DNA from: Actinomycetes bacterium
Lineage (GTDB): Bacteria; Actinomycetota; Actinomycetes; Actinomycetales; Cellulomonadaceae
Assembly (NCBI GenBank): GCA_023390875.1
Contig: JAEWCA010000336.1
Location: 1-5,001, forward strand
DNA: 5,001 nt
Direction: 5' to 3'
The translations under genes were made by a program, and so were the position numbers. The first letter of the stretch is position 1, and each line of letters starts with the position of its first letter. The notes beneath the pieces were generated by a model. It was given only the letters and a program-made list of their open reading frames with translations, did not search any database and was not told the origin of the DNA. Positions 1 through 5,001 of this stretch are shown here, piece by piece.

Positions 1-14
1 GTCCCCGGGCACGA

Positions 15-51
15 CGACGCCCGCTCCCGGGGGCGGTGGGAGCGGGCGTCG
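15..51 (-). terminator. Hairpin terminator downstream of the operon
   Basis: A perfect 14-bp inverted repeat (arms 15-28 and 38-51, almost entirely G/C) surrounds a 9-base loop. It starts 27 bases past the stop codon of the GH81 gene, where a rho-independent terminator of the three-gene operon would be expected. No run of U follows on either strand, which is common for actinobacterial terminators. Because the stem is symmetrical it could also stop transcription coming from the left on the plus strand. The structure is seen directly; the terminator role is inferred from its position. Confidence 0.8.
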
Positions 52-78
52 CTTCGTGCGGCCGGTCGCCGCTGCTGG

Positions 79-2244
79 TCAGCGACCGGCGGTCGGGTGC
101 GCCTGTGCCGAGGCGATGAACGCGAGCATCGCGGCGCGCGAGCTCCCGTCGTCGATCGACGTGTCCGGCAGACCCGTCGCCTCCTTCCAGGCGGCCGCCG
201 CGTCGTCAGCGCCGGCCAGGGCGGAGTACATCAGCAGGTAGTCGCCGAACTGCACGCCGTAGCCCGACGGCGTGGCCTCCTTCACCGACGCCCGGATCTG
301 CTCCGGGTCCACCCCGGCGGCCAGGTACGTCTGCACCGGGCCCATCGGGATGAGCTGGATGGCGAGGATGGCGTTCGGGTCAGGGCTGAACCACGTGGCG
401 TAGTCCCGCTTCCCGCCCCAGTTGAGCGACAGGATCGTGTGCCCGAACGACTCGAAGTCGCTGAGGTCGGGGTTCGTCCAGTACGCCTTGGCGGTCGAGG
501 CCTCGGTCGACGCGAGCCAGGTCGCCTCCGTCCGGAGATCCTTCTGCCCCGACGCCTGCGCCCACAGGCCCAGGCCGTTCCACGCGTTGACCGCCTCGGA
601 CGACGACTCCTGGTTGTTCCCGTCGGCGAACGGCGAGGTGCCTGACGCCCACGAGTGGCCCGCGTACGGGTCGAACGACCGCAGCTGCGGCAGCTCGTCC
701 GACGGCTTCGCCGCGGCGATGTCCTGCCCGAGCAGGTTCATCACCGGTGCGATCTTCTTCGCAAGGGCGGGGTCGTCCTGCGCGAGCAGGCCCGCCGCCG
801 AGAGGATGTAGCCGTAGTGGAAGTGGTGGTCGTTGAGCTCGTCCGACCCGAAGGACGGCGTCAGCCCGACGGCCGAGCGGGCGGACTTGTCGTAGACGAC
901 GCACCGCGCGTCACGCTGCGTGCAGCCCTGCGGGTCGCCCCACTCCTCGAGCTGCTCGACCGTCTTCTTCTTGAGGTCCGCCACGACGTCGTCCGCCCCG
1001 AGCTGCTCGCCGAGCACCACGAGCGACGCCGCGCGGTCGAGCGCCTTGCCGCCGAAGTACGTGTCCGACGGGAACGCCGGGGTGGCCGTGACGTCCGCCT
1101 TGAGGGCCTCGACGATCGCCGACTTCTGCTCGGCCGAGATGCCGTCGAGGTCCAGCTTGCTCGACGCCGGCACCGCGGGGGCGTACGACGTGAGCTGCGA
1201 GCCTGCGCACAGCTCCAGGTCGCCGTACACGCTCGGGTACGCGCCCAGGTCGCAGTCCTTCCGGTCGGGCTGGTCGCCCGTGCGGTGGTGCGGCATGGTC
1301 ACGTACGCCGTCGGGGAGCCCCCGGCCGTCGTGTACGTGAGCGTGGTGCGGGCGACGTCGTCACCCACGCCGTACGACACGTCGACACCGGTGACCGGGT
1401 CGGCCGCGGCGGTCGCGAGGGCCTTCTTCGCGGCGGCGGACGCCTTCGGGGGCAGCGCGTACCAGCTGGCCGACTCGCCCTTGCCGAGCGTCGTGGACCC
1501 GCTGTCGGACTTCCCGCCGACGAGCCCCCACTGGGAGTCGCCCGCGTCCGCGGTCGCGGCACCGTCGGAGCCGGCCTCGAAGGACCCGCCCGCCACGCTC
1601 GAGACCAGCGTGACGTCCTGCTCGGCCGTGAAGCTGACGAAGGGCGAGCCCTCCGCGAGCACCACGTGCCCGAGCACGGCACCCGACGCGTCGAGCAGGT
1701 CGACCGTCACGCTCACCGGGTCCGCGGCGCTGACCCGGGCCGAGGCGGCCCCGGCGTCCACGGTCACGGCCGGCACGTGCGGCGCGACGATCGCCTTCTC
1801 GCTGACCACCGGCTTCGGGAGCCCGAGCGTGAAGCCCGAGTCCGTCAGGCCGAACGACAGCGGCTCGGCGAACACCGGCTGCGGCTGGTCGCCGAACACC
1901 AGGCCGCTGTACCAGCGGTTGGTGGGCGGGACCACGCCGTCGGCGAGCCGCACCGGGGCGACCTTGGCGACCTGCTCGTCGGGCACGGCCGCGACGAGCG
2001 CCGCGCTGTCCACCTTCGGGGGCGTCGCGTCCGCGGGTCCGCTGACGGGGCCCTGCGGGGCGGAGCCGGTGCCGTCGGACGCGGTGCCGTCGGACGCGCT
2101 GTCGTCGGAGGCCCAGGGGGCCCACAGCACGACGGCCGCTCCGAGCACCACCGCGATCGTCGCGGCCACCACGGTGATCCACCGCCGCCGGTTCGGGGGC
2201 GGGGGACGCACCTCGGTCGTGGGTTCTGTCACTCGTGCCGTCAT
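79..2244 (-). CDS. Membrane-anchored GH81 endo-beta-1,3-glucanase
   Basis: This 721-residue protein belongs to glycoside hydrolase family 81, inverting enzymes that cut internal beta-1,3-glucosidic bonds (laminarin, curdlan, fungal glucan). Residues 1-21 are a Pro/Arg-rich cytoplasmic tail, 22-42 a membrane helix, 46-80 a low-complexity Ser/Asp/Gly/Thr/Pro linker, and about 95 to the end the catalytic domain. Family landmarks are PTNRWYSGLVFG (107-118), MPHH (317-320), YFGGKALDRAA (396-406), NDHHFHYGY (471-479, D472 the likely catalytic acid), DGNNQESSSE (541-550, E546 and E550 covering the likely base) and YATWFSPDP (615-623). Its only four cysteines form close pairs (C331/C346, C441/C448), suiting disulfides outside the cell. 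There is no carbohydrate-binding module; the protein ends with the catalytic domain. ATG overlaps the preceding stop by 4 bases, with GGGAGG (2254-2259) 9 bases upstream. Whether the helix stays as an anchor or is cleaved is unclear, since no convincing signal peptidase site follows. In this operon it probably trims or releases nascent glucan, as BcsZ does for cellulose (inference). Confidence 0.95.
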   Translation of the reverse strand: MTARVTEPTTEVRPPPPNRRRWITVVAATIAVVLGAAVVLWAPWASDDSASDGTASDGTGSAPQGPVSGPADATPPKVDSAALVAAVPDEQVAKVAPVRLADGVVPPTNRWYSGLVFGDQPQPVFAEPLSFGLTDSGFTLGLPKPVVSEKAIVAPHVPAVTVDAGAASARVSAADPVSVTVDLLDASGAVLGHVVLAEGSPFVSFTAEQDVTLVSSVAGGSFEAGSDGAATADAGDSQWGLVGGKSDSGSTTLGKGESASWYALPPKASAAAKKALATAAADPVTGVDVSYGVGDDVARTTLTYTTAGGSPTAYVTMPHHRTGDQPDRKDCDLGAYPSVYGDLELCAGSQLTSYAPAVPASSKLDLDGISAEQKSAIVEALKADVTATPAFPSDTYFGGKALDRAASLVVLGEQLGADDVVADLKKKTVEQLEEWGDPQGCTQRDARCVVYDKSARSAVGLTPSFGSDELNDHHFHYGYILSAAGLLAQDDPALAKKIAPVMNLLGQDIAAAKPSDELPQLRSFDPYAGHSWASGTSPFADGNNQESSSEAVNAWNGLGLWAQASGQKDLRTEATWLASTEASTAKAYWTNPDLSDFESFGHTILSLNWGGKRDYATWFSPDPNAILAIQLIPMGPVQTYLAAGVDPEQIRASVKEATPSGYGVQFGDYLLMYSALAGADDAAAAWKEATGLPDTSIDDGSSRAAMLAFIASAQAHPTAGR
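2068..2112 (-). repeat. 15-bp tandem repeat in the GH81 linker
   Basis: Two identical 15-bp units (2068-2082 and 2083-2097) are followed by a degenerate third unit (2098-2112, 12 of 15 bases the same). They encode ASDDS-ASDGT-ASDGT at about residues 45-59, in the linker just outside the membrane helix. The unit is a multiple of three, so gain or loss of copies would change tether length without a frameshift. Confidence 0.85.
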
Positions 2245-2972
2245 CCGAAGATGCCTCCCAGGTAGCCCTTCACGTCCGCGGCCGCACGGGTCACGACACC
2301 GTCGTTCTCGAGCTGGAGCTCGGCGGTGACCGGGGTGCCCGCGGCGACGAGCCCGTTCTGGGCGCCGTCCTTGAGCTGGTCGCCCTTGAGGGTCATGACG
2401 GCCTGCGCCTCGCCGGCGACCGTCTTCACCTTGACCTTGTCCACGTGCGCGGAGATGGTCCGCTGGTTCGGCAGGACGACCGTCACGGCGGCGTCGTCCT
2501 TCACCCGTGCGTACTCCTTGGCGGTGAGCGTGTACTCGGCCTGGACGTACAGCGTGTCCGCCTTCTGCACGGTGGCGAGGTCCGTCGCGGACTGCACGAA
2601 CGTGCCCCGCTCGGACGCGACCTTGGTGACGGTGCCGTCACCGGTGGCCAGGACCACGAGGCGGCCCTGGTCGTCGATCTGCGTGGCCTCGGTCGCCGAC
2701 TTCGCGAACCCGTTCTTCAGGTCGAACTGCAGGGCCGCGGAGTCGATGACGAACAGCGGCTGGCCGGCCGTCACGGTGTCGCCGACGTCGACCTTCTGGT
2801 CGACGACGAGCCCCGCGTACGGCGTCCCGACCGTGTACGTCTTGGCGAGGATCTGCGCGGAGTCGCTCGCGGCGACCCCCTTGCTCTCGTTCAGCTTGTA
2901 GGTGGCGAACGCGGCCAGGACGAGCACGAGGATCGTGCCCACGACGAGTCTGATGCGGCTTCCCCAGGTCAT
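2241..2972 (-). CDS. Short HlyD-like membrane fusion protein (biotinyl-lipoyl fold)
   Basis: This 243-residue protein has a short basic N-terminus (R6, R8), one membrane helix at about 8-25 and an extracytoplasmic remainder. It looks like a periplasmic-adaptor/membrane fusion protein. The first half-lipoyl motif is at 53-77 (AGLVVDQKVDVGDTVTAGQPL then FVID). The second is at 105-136 (GDGTVTKVASERGTFVQ then LATVQ). About 140-225 is a beta-rich barrel-like region. Only some 27 residues link the two lipoyl halves, so the long coiled-coil hairpin of HlyD/AcrA adaptors, which docks to an outer-membrane channel, is missing. That fits a cell without an outer membrane. There are no cysteines. ATG lies in an ATGA overlap with the upstream synthase stop, with GGAGG (2979-2983) 6 bases upstream; its own stop overlaps the GH81 start in the same way. 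By context it is probably an accessory subunit of the glucan synthase on the outer face, guiding the chain or recruiting the hydrolase. Fold call fairly secure; role inferred. Confidence 0.85.
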   Translation of the reverse strand: MTWGSRIRLVVGTILVLVLAAFATYKLNESKGVAASDSAQILAKTYTVGTPYAGLVVDQKVDVGDTVTAGQPLFVIDSAALQFDLKNGFAKSATEATQIDDQGRLVVLATGDGTVTKVASERGTFVQSATDLATVQKADTLYVQAEYTLTAKEYARVKDDAAVTVVLPNQRTISAHVDKVKVKTVAGEAQAVMTLKGDQLKDGAQNGLVAAGTPVTAELQLENDGVVTRAAADVKGYLGGIFG

Positions 2973-4684
2973 GCGGCACCTCCGGTGGATGCGGTCTCGA
3001 GTGCGGCGGGCGCGTCGTCCTGCGGGGTCTCGACCTCGGCCTCACGCTCGGCCTTGGCGGCCTTGCGGGCGAGGTGACCCTCCTTCCAGGCGGTGACGAC
3101 GAAGCTGCCGAGGATCAGGGTGTTCGTGGCGTTCCAGGCGACGGCGAGGGAGCCGTACCCGTTCCCGAGGTCCTTCCACAGCCCGACCACCGTGGTGATG
3201 AGCAGGAACTGGAAGAACAGGATCTGCGGCATCATGAACGCGAACGGTGAGCGGTACGCACCCTTCTGCCCGGTCACGTGCCACTTCTGGTCCTTCTTGG
3301 TGATCGCGTTGATCAGGGCCCGCGTGTAGATCGGGAACGACACGGCCGCCAGCAGCAGCACCTGCCACCGGAACGAGCCGAGCGTGTAGAACGCCACCAG
3401 GATCTGCATCACGTAGAACCCCGCGTAGTACAGCAACCACTGCAGCGGCGTGATCGTGAGGTTCATGGGCGTGAGGTTGAAGTAGATCTGCAGCGGCGGC
3501 ACCAGGATCAGCAGCAGGGGTGCGATGCCGGTGAGGTAGAACGTCGACGTCACCAGGTACTGCAGCCGCTGGTCCATCGTGAGGTTGCGCTTCCGGCTCA
3601 GCGGGTTGTGGGTGAGCATGATCTCGAACCCGCCGGTCGCCCAGCGCAGCTGCTGCTTGGTGTACGCCTCGACGGTCTCCGGGGTGTCCCCCACGGCGAG
3701 CTCCGTCGGGATGTAGACGGTCCGCCAGCCCTTCTCGTGCAGCATGAGCGACGTCCACACGTCCTCCGACTTCGAGTCGGAGTAGATGCCGCCGATGGAG
3801 TCGGCGGCCGAGCGACGGTAGATGACGTTCGTGCCGACGGAGAACGCGGCGTTGAACCGGTTGCGGCCCGGCTGGATGAACTTGTAGAACACCGACTGCA
3901 TGTAGCCGGCGCCCTTCGAGATCACCGAGTGCAGGTTCCCGTACACCTGCGGCGTCTGCACGAACGCGACGTCGTCGGTGGCGAAGAACGGCACGGTCTC
4001 GTGCAGGAAGTTCGGCTTGGGCACGAAGTCGGCGTCGAGGATGACGAAGAAGTCACCCTTGGTGAGCGACAGCGCGTGGTTGATGTTCCCCGCCTTGGCG
4101 CCGTTGCTGGACAGCCGGCGGATGTACCGCGCGCCCAGCTCGGCGGCGAGGTCGCGGACCTCGTCGGACCGGCCGTCGTCGAGCACGTACGTGTCGTGCT
4201 TGCCCTGCATCGCGACGGCGGCGGTCACCGTGCTGCGGATCGAGTTGATGTCCTCGCCGTACGTCGTGATGAACACGTCGACGGAGATCGGCCACTCCTG
4301 GAGGTACATCCGCCATTCCTGCGGCTTGTCCTCGATGCCGTCGCGGATGATCTCCGCGATGTCGTACAGCCGGTCCTGCGCGAGGTTGAAGGAGAACCCG
4401 CGCGGGTTGTACCCGCTGGACAGCACGGTCCACATCGCCAGCAGCGCGTGGGCGACCAGCACCGACTCGGCGAGGATGACCAGCACGTAAGGCAGCCAGT
4501 CGCCGCGGTTGGCGGGGTTCAGCAGGAACGCCGCGTAGATGATGATGCCGGCTGCGGCCAGCAGGACCAGCAGCATCAGCGACGGGCTCTGGGACGACTC
4601 GTTCTCGTTCGTCCCGGTCGACTTGATCTTGACTTGCTCGGTTCTTCGCGGCTCCATCACGAGCCTGTCGAACGTGGTTGCCAC
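2969..4684 (-). CDS. Processive GT2 beta-glucan synthase (curdlan/cellulose synthase-like)
   Basis: This 571-residue protein is an integral-membrane family 2 glycosyltransferase of the BcsA/CrdS type, expected to polymerise glucose from UDP-glucose and extrude the chain. Two membrane helices (about 36-55, 66-88) precede the cytoplasmic GT-A domain (about 130-360), and about five more follow (376-397, 413-434, 440-457, 482-503, 513-532). Catalytic landmarks are DDG (169-171), DADF (217-220, UDP/metal binding), VQTPQ (242-246), SED (306-308, replacing the usual TED with the base Asp) and QQLRW (344-348). WHVTGQKG (468-475) resembles the BcsA gating loop, supporting processivity. The acceptor-site FFCGS motif of cellulose synthases is FSVGT here (281-285), and the protein has no cysteine. 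There is no PilZ domain; after the last helix comes only a 40-residue Ala/Glu-rich tail. I chose the GTG at 4684 because AAGGGGG sits 6 bases upstream. The frame stays open to an ATG at 4954, but that extension (RSGRAPGHRPRG-like) is not protein-like and would cover the promoter. ATG 4657 is a weaker alternative. A beta-1,3-glucan product is inferred from the GH81 partner. Confidence 0.93.
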   Translation of the reverse strand: MATTFDRLVMEPRRTEQVKIKSTGTNENESSQSPSLMLLVLLAAAGIIIYAAFLLNPANRGDWLPYVLVILAESVLVAHALLAMWTVLSSGYNPRGFSFNLAQDRLYDIAEIIRDGIEDKPQEWRMYLQEWPISVDVFITTYGEDINSIRSTVTAAVAMQGKHDTYVLDDGRSDEVRDLAAELGARYIRRLSSNGAKAGNINHALSLTKGDFFVILDADFVPKPNFLHETVPFFATDDVAFVQTPQVYGNLHSVISKGAGYMQSVFYKFIQPGRNRFNAAFSVGTNVIYRRSAADSIGGIYSDSKSEDVWTSLMLHEKGWRTVYIPTELAVGDTPETVEAYTKQQLRWATGGFEIMLTHNPLSRKRNLTMDQRLQYLVTSTFYLTGIAPLLLILVPPLQIYFNLTPMNLTITPLQWLLYYAGFYVMQILVAFYTLGSFRWQVLLLAAVSFPIYTRALINAITKKDQKWHVTGQKGAYRSPFAFMMPQILFFQFLLITTVVGLWKDLGNGYGSLAVAWNATNTLILGSFVVTAWKEGHLARKAAKAEREAEVETPQDDAPAALETASTGGAA

Positions 4685-4690
4685 GTCCAG

Positions 4691-4698
4691 CCCCCTTC
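4691..4698 (-). promoter_or_regulatory. Ribosome binding site fixing the synthase GTG start
   Basis: On the minus strand this reads GAAGGGGG and ends 6 bases before the GTG at 4684-4682. No comparable site precedes ATG 4657 or ATG 4954, so it decides the start of the synthase gene. Confidence 0.75.
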
Positions 4699-4793
4699 GG
4701 TCGTCCTGTCGGACGGCCGGGCGGACCCGGGTGGGCCCACCAGACCGATGCGACGGCGACGCTGGCGCCGGGCGCACGAAGGGCGACGGGCCG

Positions 4794-4834
4794 CGAGGAC
4801 GGTGTCCCGGAGCTCTTCCGGATCGGTGTCCTCG
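4794..4834 (-). promoter_or_regulatory. Two-tier hairpin in the predicted 5' leader
   Basis: An outer perfect 7-bp stem (CGAGGAC at 4794-4800 with GTCCTCG at 4828-4834) and an inner 5-bp stem (CCGGA at 4807-4811 with TCCGG at 4817-4821, 5-base loop) are separated by a symmetrical 6 by 6 internal loop. The structure lies about 110-150 bases before the GTG start, downstream of the predicted promoter, so it would be transcribed. It may be an RNA element or, as DNA, an operator: the inner part is an inverted repeat of the size LacI-family regulators bind. Pairing is seen directly; function is unknown. Confidence 0.4.
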
Positions 4835-4865
4835 ACGGGCGTCGCCGCCCTGTGTGGATGCATCG

Positions 4866-4895
4866 AACCTACGAACCGCTTCCCGGGGCTGTCGA
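4866..4895 (-). promoter_or_regulatory. Candidate housekeeping-type promoter for the operon
   Basis: Read on the minus strand, TCGACA (4895-4890, five of six bases matching TTGACA) is followed after 18 bases by TAGGTT (4871-4866, the TANNNT type typical of actinobacteria). Transcription would begin near 4859, giving a leader of about 175 bases. It is the best sigma-70-like pair I found by eye in the upstream region, but the -10 box is only a partial match. Confidence 0.45.
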
Positions 4896-4924
4896 GGCGA
4901 ACGTGTGGTGCTCCGGGTCACACT

Positions 4925-4940
4925 CGGGACGGACGTCCCG
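4925..4940. promoter_or_regulatory. Interrupted palindrome upstream of the promoter
   Basis: CGGGAC (4925-4930) and GTCCCG (4935-4940) form a perfect 6-bp inverted repeat around a 4-base centre. It lies about 30 bases upstream of the candidate -35 box, a suitable place for an activator or other dimeric regulator. A palindrome this short can occur by chance in DNA this rich in G and C. Confidence 0.3.
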
Positions 4941-5001
4941 GGTGAAACGGACATCGTCGCCGGGGGGGGCGGCCGGCGCCGCTGGGCTGGGCCGGCGGCC
5001 G

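Larger units (their letters stand above)
4685..5001. other. Non-coding upstream region and leader of the operon
   Basis: This 317-base stretch holds no gene I can support. From right to left it contains a G/C-only stretch with a run of eight G (4962-4969), a 16-base interrupted palindrome (4925-4940), a candidate promoter (4866-4895), a hairpin (4794-4834) and the synthase ribosome binding site. Minus-strand frames run open through it, but their translations are Arg/Pro/Ser-rich and look like GC-driven noise. A divergent plus-strand gene could begin just beyond the right edge; nothing visible confirms or excludes this. Confidence 0.7.

Noticed and set aside
15..51. The hairpin at the left end as a mobile-element end or attachment site
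   Set aside because: It is a single inverted repeat directly after a stop codon, with no transposase or second copy in the window. A terminator explains it fully.
655..2265. Long plus-strand open frames opposite the GH81 gene (655-2265 and 920-2329)
   Set aside because: The translations are Arg/Gly/Val-rich or Ser/Thr/Ala-rich without any domain, and they run antisense to a gene with clear catalytic motifs. Such shadow frames are expected in DNA this rich in G and C.
2241..2972. A drug or toxin efflux adaptor paired with an ABC or RND pump
   Set aside because: No pump gene is present, and the gene is overlapped on both sides by the synthase and the glucanase.
2969..4684. Calling the synthase a true cellulose synthase (BcsA)
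   Set aside because: It lacks PilZ, has FSVGT in place of FFCGS, and its neighbours are not BcsB/BcsC/BcsZ but a lipoyl-type adaptor and a beta-1,3-specific GH81 hydrolase.
4657..4863. 68-residue minus-strand frame running into the synthase start, a possible leader peptide
   Set aside because: The first part (PVEDTDPEELRDTVLAARR) looks somewhat protein-like, but the rest is Arg/Pro/Ser noise. Its ATG has no good ribosome binding site and lies slightly upstream of the predicted transcription start.
3278..4945. Plus-strand 555-residue frame opposite the synthase gene
   Set aside because: It is His/Arg/Val-rich without recognisable motifs and antisense to a well-supported membrane glycosyltransferase, so it is a shadow frame.
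1..5001. CRISPR arrays, tRNA or rRNA genes, insertion sequences
   Set aside because: I saw no regularly spaced repeats, no tRNA-like arms with a CCA end, no conserved rRNA stretch and no transposase motifs.

Overview
The window is a compact, very GC-rich (about 70% by eye) stretch from a high-GC Gram-positive bacterium. The strong G/C bias at third codon positions, the ATGA gene junctions and a hairpin terminator lacking a U-run all fit an actinobacterium. I would guess a Cellulomonas-like member of the Micrococcales, but nothing here proves the genus.

Everything coding lies on the minus strand and reads right to left as one operon. Positions 5001-4685 are a non-coding upstream region with a plausible promoter (-35 at 4890-4895, -10 at 4866-4871) and a predicted leader of about 175 nt containing a two-tier hairpin. 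Next is a membrane family 2 glycosyltransferase of the cellulose/curdlan synthase type (4684-2969, GTG start, 571 aa). A short membrane fusion protein of the HlyD/biotinyl-lipoyl type follows (2972-2241, 243 aa). The last gene is a membrane-anchored family 81 glycoside hydrolase, an endo-beta-1,3-glucanase (2244-79, 721 aa). Both junctions are 4-base ATGA overlaps. A 14-bp perfect hairpin at 15-51 closes the operon.

Read together, the genes look like a polysaccharide synthesis and export machine. The GT2 enzyme would polymerise glucose from UDP-glucose on the cytoplasmic face and thread the chain through its own membrane channel. The fusion protein would sit on the outer face as an accessory, and the anchored glucanase would trim or release chains at the exit. 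GH81 enzymes act on beta-1,3-glucan, so the hydrolase predicts the product: a linear beta-1,3-glucan (curdlan-like) or a related beta-glucan. The layout parallels bacterial cellulose operons, which pair a synthase with an endoglucanase, but here with a beta-1,3-specific enzyme, a short adaptor protein and no PilZ domain on the synthase. The assignment of each protein family is firm; the product and the division of labour are inference.
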